A stretch of 13,780 nucleotides of DNA from Thiobacillus sp. (GTDB taxonomy: Bacteria; Pseudomonadota; Gammaproteobacteria; Burkholderiales; Thiobacillaceae): contig JAABQU010000256.1 of NCBI GenBank assembly GCA_011391285.1, positions 1 to 13,780 on the forward strand. The letters run 5' to 3'. Each line of letters opens with the position of its first letter. Position 1 is the first letter of the stretch. Positions 8,186 to 13,205 of this stretch are shown one piece after another. The notes under the pieces were generated by a model. The model saw only the letters and a list, made by a program, of their open reading frames with translations, did no database searches and had not been told where the DNA came from. A program made the translations under genes and the position numbers.

Positions 8186-8291
8186 CCTGCGCGTGCGGGC
8201 GCGCAGGATGCTGCGATGCAGGACATGGCACCGATGCCATGCTGTCGCAAAGCGGCGACAGCGCCGGTTCGGCAAGGGTTTGATCAACCCT
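8186..8291. repeat. Cluster of four perfect stem-loops between convergent genes
   Basis: Four back-to-back inverted repeats fill the space between the pteridine reductase and bactofilin stops. They are CCTGCGCG/CGCGCAGG (8186-8207, 6-nt loop), CATGGCA/TGCCATG (8224-8241, 4-nt loop), GCTGTCGC/GCGACAGC (8241-8262, 6-nt loop) and AGGGTT/AACCCT (8275-8291, 5-nt loop, overlapping the bactofilin stop codon). No T-tract follows any of them. They may work together as a bidirectional transcription barrier, protect 3' ends, or form part of a structured RNA. No protein-coding gene is supported here. Confidence 0.55.
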
Positions 8292-8907
8292 GACGTCTCC
8301 CCGCCTGGTTGCGGAGATAGGTCGAGCCCGATTGAACCTGTTCCAGTTCCGGAACATCCTTTTCAGCCGGGTCGGGCGTCGTGGTTTGTGTGGAGGCATC
8401 CGTCACCTTGGCCAGACTGGGGCCGGTAGCAAGCCGCTCCACATCGCCTGAAAGCGTGCCGCCTTCCTCGACCAGCATCTCGCCATAGCGGATCACGCCG
8501 GTGACCTTGCCGGTGGCGTAGATCACCAGCCGTTTGCGGGCGGTCAACTCACCCTCGAAGGTACCGCGCACCTCCGCCACATCGATTTCCGCCTTGCCCG
8601 AAAACACGCCGCCTTCAGCGATGCGGATATCGCGGCTTTTCATCGAGGCTTCGACACGGCCTTCCACCACCAGAATTTCGCAATCGGTGATTTCGGATCC
8701 CTTCAGCTTGATGTTCGGTCCGACGATGAGCTTGCTGCCCTCGTCGTTCGGCGCCGATTTTGCGGCCTGGGGCGCGGTCTCCACCTTGGTGGGCTCAACC
8801 GCCTTGGCGGATTCGGCCGGTTTGGCCGGGTACCCCGAACTGCCCGGCCGGGTCGAATCGGTTTTTGAATTGCTGGAAGTGCTGGGTTGCATGAAGGATT
8901 TGAGCAT
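8284..8907 (-). CDS. Bactofilin (DUF583 cytoskeletal protein)
   Basis: Polymer-forming bacterial cytoskeletal protein that makes membrane-associated filaments used in cell shape, stalk or wall-enzyme localisation. The right-handed beta-helix DUF583 core spans about residues 58-158, with the spaced glycine pattern (NIKLKGSEITDCEILVVEG, GGVFSGKAEI, RGTFEGELTA, GKVTGVIRYGEM, GGTLSGDVE). It is flanked by disordered Pro/Ala/Lys/Ser-rich tails, as is usual. I place the start at ATG 8907 (MLKSFMQPSTSS, 207 aa) because a GAGAGAGA purine run lies about ten bases upstream. The longer in-frame version from 9003 adds 32 residues with no bactofilin character. It appears to be monocistronic; no wall hydrolase gene is adjacent. 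Confidence 0.9.
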   Translation of the reverse strand: MLKSFMQPSTSSNSKTDSTRPGSSGYPAKPAESAKAVEPTKVETAPQAAKSAPNDEGSKLIVGPNIKLKGSEITDCEILVVEGRVEASMKSRDIRIAEGGVFSGKAEIDVAEVRGTFEGELTARKRLVIYATGKVTGVIRYGEMLVEEGGTLSGDVERLATGPSLAKVTDASTQTTTPDPAEKDVPELEQVQSGSTYLRNQAGRRQG

Positions 8908-9009
8908 GGGGTGGGTCTCTCTCGGTTCTGGTTGTAAAACGCTCTGGTGTGGTTGCGCCCGGAACTGGACGCACGCGTCATACAGCAACACGCGGGCCAG
9001 CACTGAAAA

Positions 9010-9025
9010 CCTGTTGTTAAACAGG
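9010..9025. promoter_or_regulatory. Palindrome upstream of bactofilin
   Basis: CCTGTTGTTAAACAGG consists of 6-bp perfect arms around GTTA. It lies about 100 bp upstream of the bactofilin start, where an operator could be. The CTGT-N6-ACAG spacing is two bases short of a LexA box. Its role is unknown. Confidence 0.3.
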
Positions 9026-9073
9026 CAGGTATGAAAATTGTCCGGATGGACTCAGGGCAAAAAGCGGATAAAA

Positions 9074-9091
9074 CGTCGCTTATTGACGACG
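9074..9091 (-). terminator. Weak candidate terminator, minus strand
   Basis: CGTCG (9074-9078) pairs with CGACG (9087-9091). Reading the minus strand, TTTTAT follows directly (complement of 9068-9073). The stem is only five pairs and lies about 115 bp beyond the efflux-pump stop, so this is tentative. Confidence 0.3.
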
Positions 9092-9149
9092 CCGAATCCG
9101 GCTGATCCGAAGAATGATTCGCTAAAACAGAAGCTTAGGAACGGACGGG

Positions 9150-9192
9150 GATGTCGCCAAATGACGACGTACCCGGTACCCCCGGCGACATC
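9150..9192 (-). terminator. Hairpin just after the efflux-pump stop
   Basis: GATGTCGCC (9150-9158) and GGCGACATC (9184-9192) form a perfect 9-bp inverted repeat with a 25-nt interior that itself contains GTAC repeats. It begins 15 bases past the MFS stop on the minus strand, the expected terminator position. No T-tract follows, so it may instead stabilise the 3' end. Confidence 0.4.
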
Positions 9193-9207
9193 GTGCGGGA
9201 CGACGGC

Positions 9208-10620
9208 TTACACCGTCTCGCGCACGATCCCCCGGCTGACGCTCTCGCCATCCCCGGCGCGCAGCGACCAGAACGACAGCGACGACAGCATCGTCAGCCC
9301 GCCCAGCGTCAGAAAGGCGTAGTGCAGCGCGGTCGTCACCGCCGTGCGGTCGGTTTGCGGCAGGTCGCCCAGATACCAGCCCGCGATCAGCGAGCCGCAG
9401 GCCAGTCCGAAGCTCATCGACATCTGCTGCATCGAACTGGAGATGGTGCTGGCCATGCTCGAATCGGGCGCATCGATGTCGGCAAAGGCCATCGAATTCA
9501 TGCTCGTGTATTGCAGCGAATTGAAGAAGCCCATGGCCAGGCCCAGCAGCACGATCATGCTGATCGGCGTGGCCGCGGTCACCAGCGAAAACAGGCAGAC
9601 CACGACTCCGATCATCACCGTATTCACGATCAGGACGCGCCGGTAGCCGAAGCGCGCCAGCACCCGCGACGCGATGAACTTCATGCCCATCGCCGCCGCC
9701 GCCACCGGCATCATCAGCAGACCCGACTGCCAGGCCGGCATGCCGAGGCCGAGCTGGTAGAGCAGCGGCAGCAGAAAAGGCATGCCCCCCACCCCCAGAC
9801 GCGTGATGAAGCCGCCCACCACCGACACGCGAAACGTGCGAACCCGGAACAGCGCCAGGCGCAGCAGCGGATGGGCCGTCTCGCGTGCATGCAGGAAATA
9901 CGCACCCAGCAGGCCGAGACTGAGCGCCAGCAGAAGTGAACCCGAGGTCGCGTCGATCTGATGTTCGCCGAATATTTCCAGCAGCCAGGACAGCAATGCC
10001 GCGCCACTGCCGAACAGCACCAGGCCGACGACATCCAGCGGGCGCCGCGCATCGCCCCGGTAATCCGGCATGTAGCGATGCGCCAGCCACAGCGCCATCA
10101 GTCCTACCGGCACGTTGATGAAGAAGATGTAGTGCCACGAGAGCCAGTGCACGATCAGGCCGCCGACGGTCGGCCCGAGCAGGGGTCCGATCAGCGCCGG
10201 GATGATGACGAAGTTCATGGCCCGCAGCAGCTCCGACTTGGGAAAGGTGCGGATGATCGCCAGCCGCCCCACCGGCATCATCATCGCCGCGCCGACGCCC
10301 TGCAGGATGCGCCCCGCCACCAGCATCGGCGCGTTCTGCGCCAGCCCGCACAGGATCGAGGCAACGGTAAACACGGTCACCGCGATGCTGAACACGCGCC
10401 GCGTGCCATAGCGATCCGCCATCCAGCCGCTCACCGGGATGCACACGGCAAGACTCAGGATGTAGCTTGTCACCACCGCCTTCAGGCTCAGCGGCGTCAC
10501 CTGCAGACCGTCCGCGATCGCCGGCACCGCCGTGTTGACGATCGTGGTATCGAGCCCCTCCATGAACAGCGCCACGGCAACGACCCAGGGCAGGTAGGTT
10601 TTGACGGTGGAAGGATTCAT
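9208..10620 (-). CDS. MFS drug/solute efflux transporter, DHA2 family (MdtD/HsrA-like, 14 TM)
   Basis: Inner-membrane proton antiporter of the major facilitator superfamily, predicted to export drugs or other small hydrophobic molecules. The DHA2 markers are present in order: LDTTIVNTAVP (23-33), motif A GWMADRYGTRRVF (65-77), GRILQGVGAAMMMPVGRL (103-120), motif C PALIGPLLGPTVGG (141-154) and SWHYIFFINVPVG (161-173). Length (470 aa) and these blocks match E. coli MdtD very closely, better than the longer EmrB or QacA. The substrate cannot be inferred. A small membrane protein gene ends 27 bp upstream on the same strand and may be co-transcribed. No regulator gene is adjacent. Confidence 0.93.
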   Translation of the reverse strand: MNPSTVKTYLPWVVAVALFMEGLDTTIVNTAVPAIADGLQVTPLSLKAVVTSYILSLAVCIPVSGWMADRYGTRRVFSIAVTVFTVASILCGLAQNAPMLVAGRILQGVGAAMMMPVGRLAIIRTFPKSELLRAMNFVIIPALIGPLLGPTVGGLIVHWLSWHYIFFINVPVGLMALWLAHRYMPDYRGDARRPLDVVGLVLFGSGAALLSWLLEIFGEHQIDATSGSLLLALSLGLLGAYFLHARETAHPLLRLALFRVRTFRVSVVGGFITRLGVGGMPFLLPLLYQLGLGMPAWQSGLLMMPVAAAAMGMKFIASRVLARFGYRRVLIVNTVMIGVVVCLFSLVTAATPISMIVLLGLAMGFFNSLQYTSMNSMAFADIDAPDSSMASTISSSMQQMSMSFGLACGSLIAGWYLGDLPQTDRTAVTTALHYAFLTLGGLTMLSSLSFWSLRAGDGESVSRGIVRETV

Positions 10621-10647
10621 TTTCAGACTCAGCCTGCAGTACCGTCG

Positions 10648-11073
10648 TCAGTCCCCAACTCCGCGCTGTAGAGAAAAGCCCTTCCTGGTGTCTGAAAAAA
10701 GTTGCCTGAGACTTCCTCGATACAGCCAGACGAAGCCGCACATTCCGTAGAGGGATAGCGAGGCTGGAAAATTCACTTCACGCATCATGTCGAGGGCCAC
10801 GGGGTCTTTGAAATACCAGTAGATCGCATAGCACCCATCAACCGTGAACCAGGTCGCGAACAGCATGGCAGGCCAGAGCCGCCACTTCCGTTCAAGGATG
10901 ACGCGCAGGCTCCAGGGTGCCGTGAGATACGCAAGGATCGCCATGATGAAGCTGATTGGGATATCCCAGTCCGGGGCTTGGTAGTGGAAGGAACCCAGGA
11001 TCAACAATCCGATGCCCGCGGCAAGCGTGGCGAGCTTCCATGGGCGGCGGTACTCGGTCAGCCATGAGTTCAT
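10648..11073 (-). CDS. Small polytopic membrane protein of unknown function (141 aa)
   Basis: I do not recognise the family. Four hydrophobic segments are visible: about residues 17-34 (LATLAAGIGLLILGSFHY), 39-56 (IPISFIMAILAYLTAPWS), 67-88 (WPAMLFATWFTVDGCYAIYW) and 100-117 (FPASLSLYGMCGFVWLYRG). The loops are short and the C-terminus is basic and cytoplasmic-like. The protein is tryptophan- and tyrosine-rich. I start it at ATG 11073 (MNSWLTEYRRPWKLATLAAG) with AGGA just upstream. A longer in-frame start at 11211 would translate the 22-bp tandem repeat and part of the neighbouring cassette remnant, which is implausible. It lies 27 bp before the MdtD-like gene, so it could be an accessory subunit or simply share its promoter. 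Confidence 0.65.
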   Translation of the reverse strand: MNSWLTEYRRPWKLATLAAGIGLLILGSFHYQAPDWDIPISFIMAILAYLTAPWSLRVILERKWRLWPAMLFATWFTVDGCYAIYWYFKDPVALDMMREVNFPASLSLYGMCGFVWLYRGSLRQLFSDTRKGFSLQRGVGD

Positions 11074-11111
11074 ATCCTGAACCCATTCGCTTTTTACAGT
11101 GAAAGAAACCG

Positions 11112-11155
11112 TGGTCTGTCCCCTATTGTTTCTTGGTCTGTCCCCTATTGTTTCT
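11112..11155. repeat. Perfect 22-bp tandem duplication (GTCTGTCCCC element)
   Basis: Two identical 22-bp units (11112-11133 and 11134-11155) sit side by side, each containing GGTCTGTCCCCTATTG and ending in GTTTCT. The first unit together with the preceding bases has inverted ends, AGAAAC (11104-11109) and GTTTCT (11128-11133). From memory, GGGGACAGACC-type motifs are dispersed in many beta- and gammaproteobacterial genomes near small transposases, so this may be a non-autonomous mobile remnant. It interrupts the ORF at 11145-11243 and adjoins the promoter region of the small membrane protein. Confidence 0.7.
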
Positions 11156-11243
11156 GTGTTTCGGACGAGAAGGATGGGTAGCCGATTGGCATAGCGTACA
11201 TTGGCCAGCAAAGCGCGATTATCAGAAGTGGGCGAATATTCAT
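11145..11243 (-). pseudogene. Truncated start of a second cassette gene (signal-peptide ORF, 32 codons)
   Basis: Beginning with ATG only a few bases beyond the attC recombination point, this frame reads MNIRPLLIIALCWPMYA, then about 15 more residues and a TAG stop. That is a basic start, a hydrophobic core and a small-residue cleavage site, i.e. a credible secretion signal. The stop lies inside the second copy of the 22-bp tandem repeat, so the original coding sequence was probably cut off when the repeat arrived or when a deletion ended there. The position just after an R' box is what a cassette gene would have. The original product cannot be identified. Confidence 0.4.
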
Positions 11244-11247
11244 AGGG

Positions 11248-11325
11248 CGCTAACGTAGAGCTAACCGGCGGCGCTTTAGCGCCGTCCAGCGACCGAAGGG
11301 AGCGCGGTTGAGCGCCTTGTTAGGA
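11248..11325 (-). mobile_element. attC recombination site of an integron gene cassette
   Basis: Read on the minus strand, R'' is TCCTAAC (11325-11319), followed by L'' GCGCTCAACCG. A self-complementary centre (CGGCGCT-TT-AGCGCCG, 11269-11284) comes next, then L' CGGTTAGC and R' GTTAGCG (11254-11248). The arms pair across the whole site (CTAAC/GTTAG, CGCT-C-AACCG/CGGTTAGC) with one unpaired C in L''. This extrahelical base sets the strand orientation in attC sites. The length, 78 bp, is typical. The orientation places the site at the 3' end of the minus-strand lipoprotein gene, as in a real cassette. Confidence 0.85.
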
Positions 11326-11592
11326 TGGTGGATTTTCATGCCAGTTAGCATGCCTGCATGGTTGTTCATCTGGAGGGCGCTCAACGACGCAAGTATTTGA
11401 TTTTACGCGGTCCATTGTTCGATGGATCCAAATCTCTATTTCGGTTCTCCCTTTCAAATATTTCTCTGTTGGCGAGCCACCGTAGTCTCTAAACCCTATA
11501 TCGATACTAAATTGATCATTCGTATTTGCCTTGTTGAGTTTTCTTCCATCAATGCTGCTATGGATATATTCGTTAATTTTTTTACCGAACAT
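11320..11592 (-). CDS. Second half of the frameshifted cassette lipoprotein gene
   Basis: This 90-codon frame overlaps the end of the lipoprotein ORF. It becomes its natural continuation if the ribosome or polymerase slips at the A7 run (11577-11583): ...CSVKK|INEYIHSSIDGRKLNK... The sequence looks like a folded mixed alpha/beta domain (NDQFSIDIGFRDYGG, then YLKGRTEIEIWIH) and is not random antisense. Its TAA stop lies in the attC R'' box (CCTAAC), the usual ending of intact cassette genes. It could start alone at ATG 11592, where GAGGTGA lies immediately upstream, but that spacing is very short. Fused, the product would be 204 residues. Confidence 0.55.
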   Translation of the reverse strand: MFGKKINEYIHSSIDGRKLNKANTNDQFSIDIGFRDYGGSPTEKYLKGRTEIEIWIHRTMDRVKSNTCVVERPPDEQPCRHANWHENPPS

Positions 11593-11933
11593 TCACCTCG
11601 GTGAGATTTCGTATCCCAACCAAGTTGATCTCTTAAATAGTGAAGAAACTCTTCGCATGCATCCTTGCCCGATAAATTGGTGACGTAGCGAGCCTCTGCC
11701 CAAGAATCCATTCCCAAGTAATTTCCTCGAAAAAACAGATATTGGATTTGAGTTTCTGGGTACGGCGTCACGACCAAATCTGGTAGGAGCGTTCTCAGAT
11801 TCTTTTCGAGAGCCTGGACCTCACGCAGAGTCGTTTCCTTGGCTGCCTTCTCGCTCAATGACGGGACATAGATTCCACACGACGCCAATAGGAGAGCCGA
11901 AACGACTAAGCAAAGTATTCTTGGCCTCTGCAT
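11496..11933 (-). CDS. Cassette-encoded lipoprotein, N-terminal part (frame broken at A7 run)
   Basis: Predicted lipoprotein of unknown function, acylated and anchored in the cell envelope. The signal is MQRPRILCLVVSALLLASCG with lipobox L-A-S-C19. A mature helical segment follows (SEKAAKETTLREVQALEKNL), then LLPDLVVTPYPETQIQYLFF and a region with two further cysteines. I prefer ATG 11933 because the cassette boundary supplies AGGA five bases before it; ATG 11939 and a longer frame from 11987 are alternatives, but the latter crosses the recombination point. After K119 the frame meets A AAA AAA and runs on only to codon 145. Either this is a mutated gene, a sequencing error in the homopolymer, or a programmed -1 frameshift. 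Confidence 0.6.
   Translation of the reverse strand: MQRPRILCLVVSALLLASCGIYVPSLSEKAAKETTLREVQALEKNLRTLLPDLVVTPYPETQIQYLFFRGNYLGMDSWAEARYVTNLSGKDACEEFLHYLRDQLGWDTKSHRGECSVKKLTNISIAALMEENSTRQIRMINLVSI
11577..11583 (-). other. Slippery heptamer A AAA AAA at the frame junction
   Basis: On the minus strand the codons GTA AAA AAA TTA contain seven A in the exact X XXY YYZ phase. A -1 slip gives AAA AAA ATT AAC, which enters the downstream open frame with no residue lost. No strong hairpin was recognised immediately downstream. Confidence 0.6.
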
Positions 11934-11945
11934 GCGCATCCTAAC

Positions 11946-12130
11946 GTTAAGTAGACACCGGAATCGGTGTATAACAAAAAACCACAAAGGTGTATAACAC
12001 GGTCATTTCAGTAGCAACCTGTTGTTCTAATTGAAGCTATGCTTTGATAGGGAACGCATATGAAAACGGAAAACACACCTGTTCCGCAACCGCGAAACCC
12101 ATTAGTTAGAGAGGCCAGCTTAGCTAACTC
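11946..12130. other. AT-rich junction region with direct repeats
   Basis: This holds two exact copies of GGTGTATAACA (11966-11976 and 11989-11999), 23 bp apart start to start. A stem ACACCG/CGGTGT (11955-11970) and an inverted pair AGTTAG/CTAACT (about 12104-12129) are also present. The left edge looks like the L'-R' half of another attC (CCGGTGTCTACTTAACGTTAGGA on the minus strand resembles the complete site's half), but I cannot find its partner arm. Only a doubtful short ORF is present. Confidence 0.4.
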
Positions 12131-12134
12131 CTAG
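12060..12134 (+). CDS. Doubtful 24-codon ORF
   Basis: ATG 12060 follows a reasonable ribosome-binding sequence (AGGGA, about eight bases upstream) and encodes a hydrophilic, proline-containing peptide beginning MKTENTPVPQPRNPLVREAS. It ends at TAG 12132-12134, overlapping the stop of the opposite-strand epimerase. It may be the stub of a larger gene cut at the cassette junction. There is no family recognition beyond that. Confidence 0.2.
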   Translation: MKTENTPVPQPRNPLVREASLANS

Positions 12135-13150
12135 CTCAGGCGATCTGCTTGTATGTACCCTCGATACCACTCCACCCACTTCCCAATCCCATACTCCAGC
12201 GTCGTTGCCGGCTTGAAGCCGGTATCGCGAACCAGTTCGTCGACGTCCGCATAGGTCGCCTGCACGTCACCGTCCTGCATCGGCAGGAAGTTCTTCTTCG
12301 CGGTCTGGCCGAGGGCGGCTTCGATGGTGCCGATGAAGTCCATCAGCTGCACCGGGGTGTGGTTGCCGATGTTGTAGAGGCGGTAGGGCGCGTGGCTCGA
12401 GGCTGGGTCGGGGTTGTTGTGGTCGAAGTCGGGATTGGGCTGCGGGATGCGGTCGAGCACTTTCACGGTGCCGTCGGCGATGTCGTCGATGTAGGTGAAG
12501 TCGCGCATCATGTCGCCGTGGTTGAAGACGTCGATGGTGCGGCCTTCGAGGATGGCGGAGGTGAACAGCCACGGCGACATGTCGGGCCGGCCCCACGGGC
12601 CGTAGACGGTGAAGTAGCGCAGGCCGGTGGTGGGCAGGCCGTAGAGGTGCGAGTAGGTGTGCGCCATCAGCTCGTTGGCCTTCTTGCTGGCGGCGTACAG
12701 GCTCACCGGGTGGTTGACCGGATCGTGGGTGGAGAACGGAATCTTGGTGTTGGCGCCGTAGACGCTGGACGAACTGGCGTAGACGAAATGCTTGACGCCG
12801 TGGTGGCGGCAGCCTTCGAGCAGGTTGGCGAAACCGACGATGTTGGACTGCACGTAGGCGTGCGGATTCTTCAGCGAGTAGCGCACGCCGGCCTGCGCGG
12901 CGAGGTTGATGACCGCGTCGAAGTGGCCCTTCTCGAACAGGTCCTCCATCACCATGCGATCGGAGATGTCGTCCTTGAGGAAGCTGAAGTTGGGGTAGGG
13001 CTTGAGTTGCTCGAGCCGCGCGAGTTTCAGGGCGGGATCATAGTAGTCGTTCAGACTGTCGATGCCGACCACTTCGTCGCCGCGCTTCAACAGGATTTGC
13101 GCGACGTGCATGCCGATGAATCCGGCGGCGCCGGTGAGCAGGATTTTCAT
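12131..13150 (-). CDS. NAD-dependent nucleotide-sugar epimerase, UDP-glucuronate 4-epimerase type
   Basis: Extended short-chain dehydrogenase that inverts C4 of a UDP-sugar, most likely UDP-glucuronate to UDP-galacturonate, feeding capsule, O-antigen or LPS core synthesis. The Rossmann motif is GAAGFIG (7-13). The segment DSLNDYYDPALKLARLEQL (31-49) is characteristic of GlcA epimerases (CapI/LspL/WbnF group) as opposed to GalE. Catalytic Y152-x3-K156 (YAASK) and the upstream serines (YASSSSVYG, 124-132) are present, as is LRYFTVYGPWGRPDM (177-191). The 339-residue length is normal. Its ATG is preceded by a strong GGAGG. It is divergent from waaA with 55 bp between the starts; a TAGAAT box (complement of 13175-13180) is a possible -10. 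Confidence 0.9.
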   Translation of the reverse strand: MKILLTGAAGFIGMHVAQILLKRGDEVVGIDSLNDYYDPALKLARLEQLKPYPNFSFLKDDISDRMVMEDLFEKGHFDAVINLAAQAGVRYSLKNPHAYVQSNIVGFANLLEGCRHHGVKHFVYASSSSVYGANTKIPFSTHDPVNHPVSLYAASKKANELMAHTYSHLYGLPTTGLRYFTVYGPWGRPDMSPWLFTSAILEGRTIDVFNHGDMMRDFTYIDDIADGTVKVLDRIPQPNPDFDHNNPDPASSHAPYRLYNIGNHTPVQLMDFIGTIEAALGQTAKKNFLPMQDGDVQATYADVDELVRDTGFKPATTLEYGIGKWVEWYRGYIQADRLS

Positions 13151-13205
13151 TGTTTTGCCTCCAAAGTGGCGTCGATTCTAGCACCGCGCCCTTTACAATC
13201 TGCCG

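Larger units (their letters stand above)
8908..9207. other. 300-bp intergenic region without a supported gene
   Basis: This stretch separates the efflux-pump stop from the bactofilin start, both on the minus strand. It should hold the pump terminator and the bactofilin promoter. I see inverted repeats at 9150-9192, 9074-9091 and 9010-9025 (listed separately), but no convincing -35/-10 pair. The open frames crossing it in other directions lack ribosome-binding sites and family features. Confidence 0.6.
11254..11944 (-). mobile_element. Integron gene cassette (lipoprotein ORF plus attC), no integrase nearby
   Basis: The cassette is bounded by two R'-type boxes with the G|TT crossover pattern on the minus strand, GTTAGGATG at 11945 and GTTAGCG at 11254. 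Its single gene starts within a few bases of the first and ends in the attC of the second. By eye its base composition is clearly AT-richer (roughly 33-50% GC per 60-base line) than the surrounding chromosome (above 60%), which supports horizontal acquisition. No intI gene or attI is seen in the window, so this is an orphan attC/cassette. Confidence 0.7.

Noticed and set aside
9011..9024. LexA/SOS-box-like CTGT...ACAG upstream of bactofilin
   Set aside because: The spacer is six bases, whereas the LexA box needs eight, and bactofilin is not an expected SOS gene.
8534..9034. 166-codon plus-strand frame opposite bactofilin
   Set aside because: Antisense to a clear DUF583 gene, with no ribosome-binding site and no family features.
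9122..10741. 539-codon minus-strand frame overlapping the MFS transporter
   Set aside because: It is an out-of-phase reading of the MdtD-like gene with Gly/Ala/Arg-rich nonsense composition; the 470-aa frame has all DHA2 motifs.
11074..11211. N-terminal extension of the small membrane protein to 187 aa
   Set aside because: It would be encoded by the 22-bp tandem repeat and by DNA that reads as a different cassette ORF; the ATG at 11073 gives a natural membrane-protein N-terminus.
11939..12111. A second complete attC using GTTAGAG at 12105-12111 as the far arm
   Set aside because: The 173-bp span is longer than usual and the arms beyond CTAAC/GTTAG do not pair; only the left half looks attC-like.
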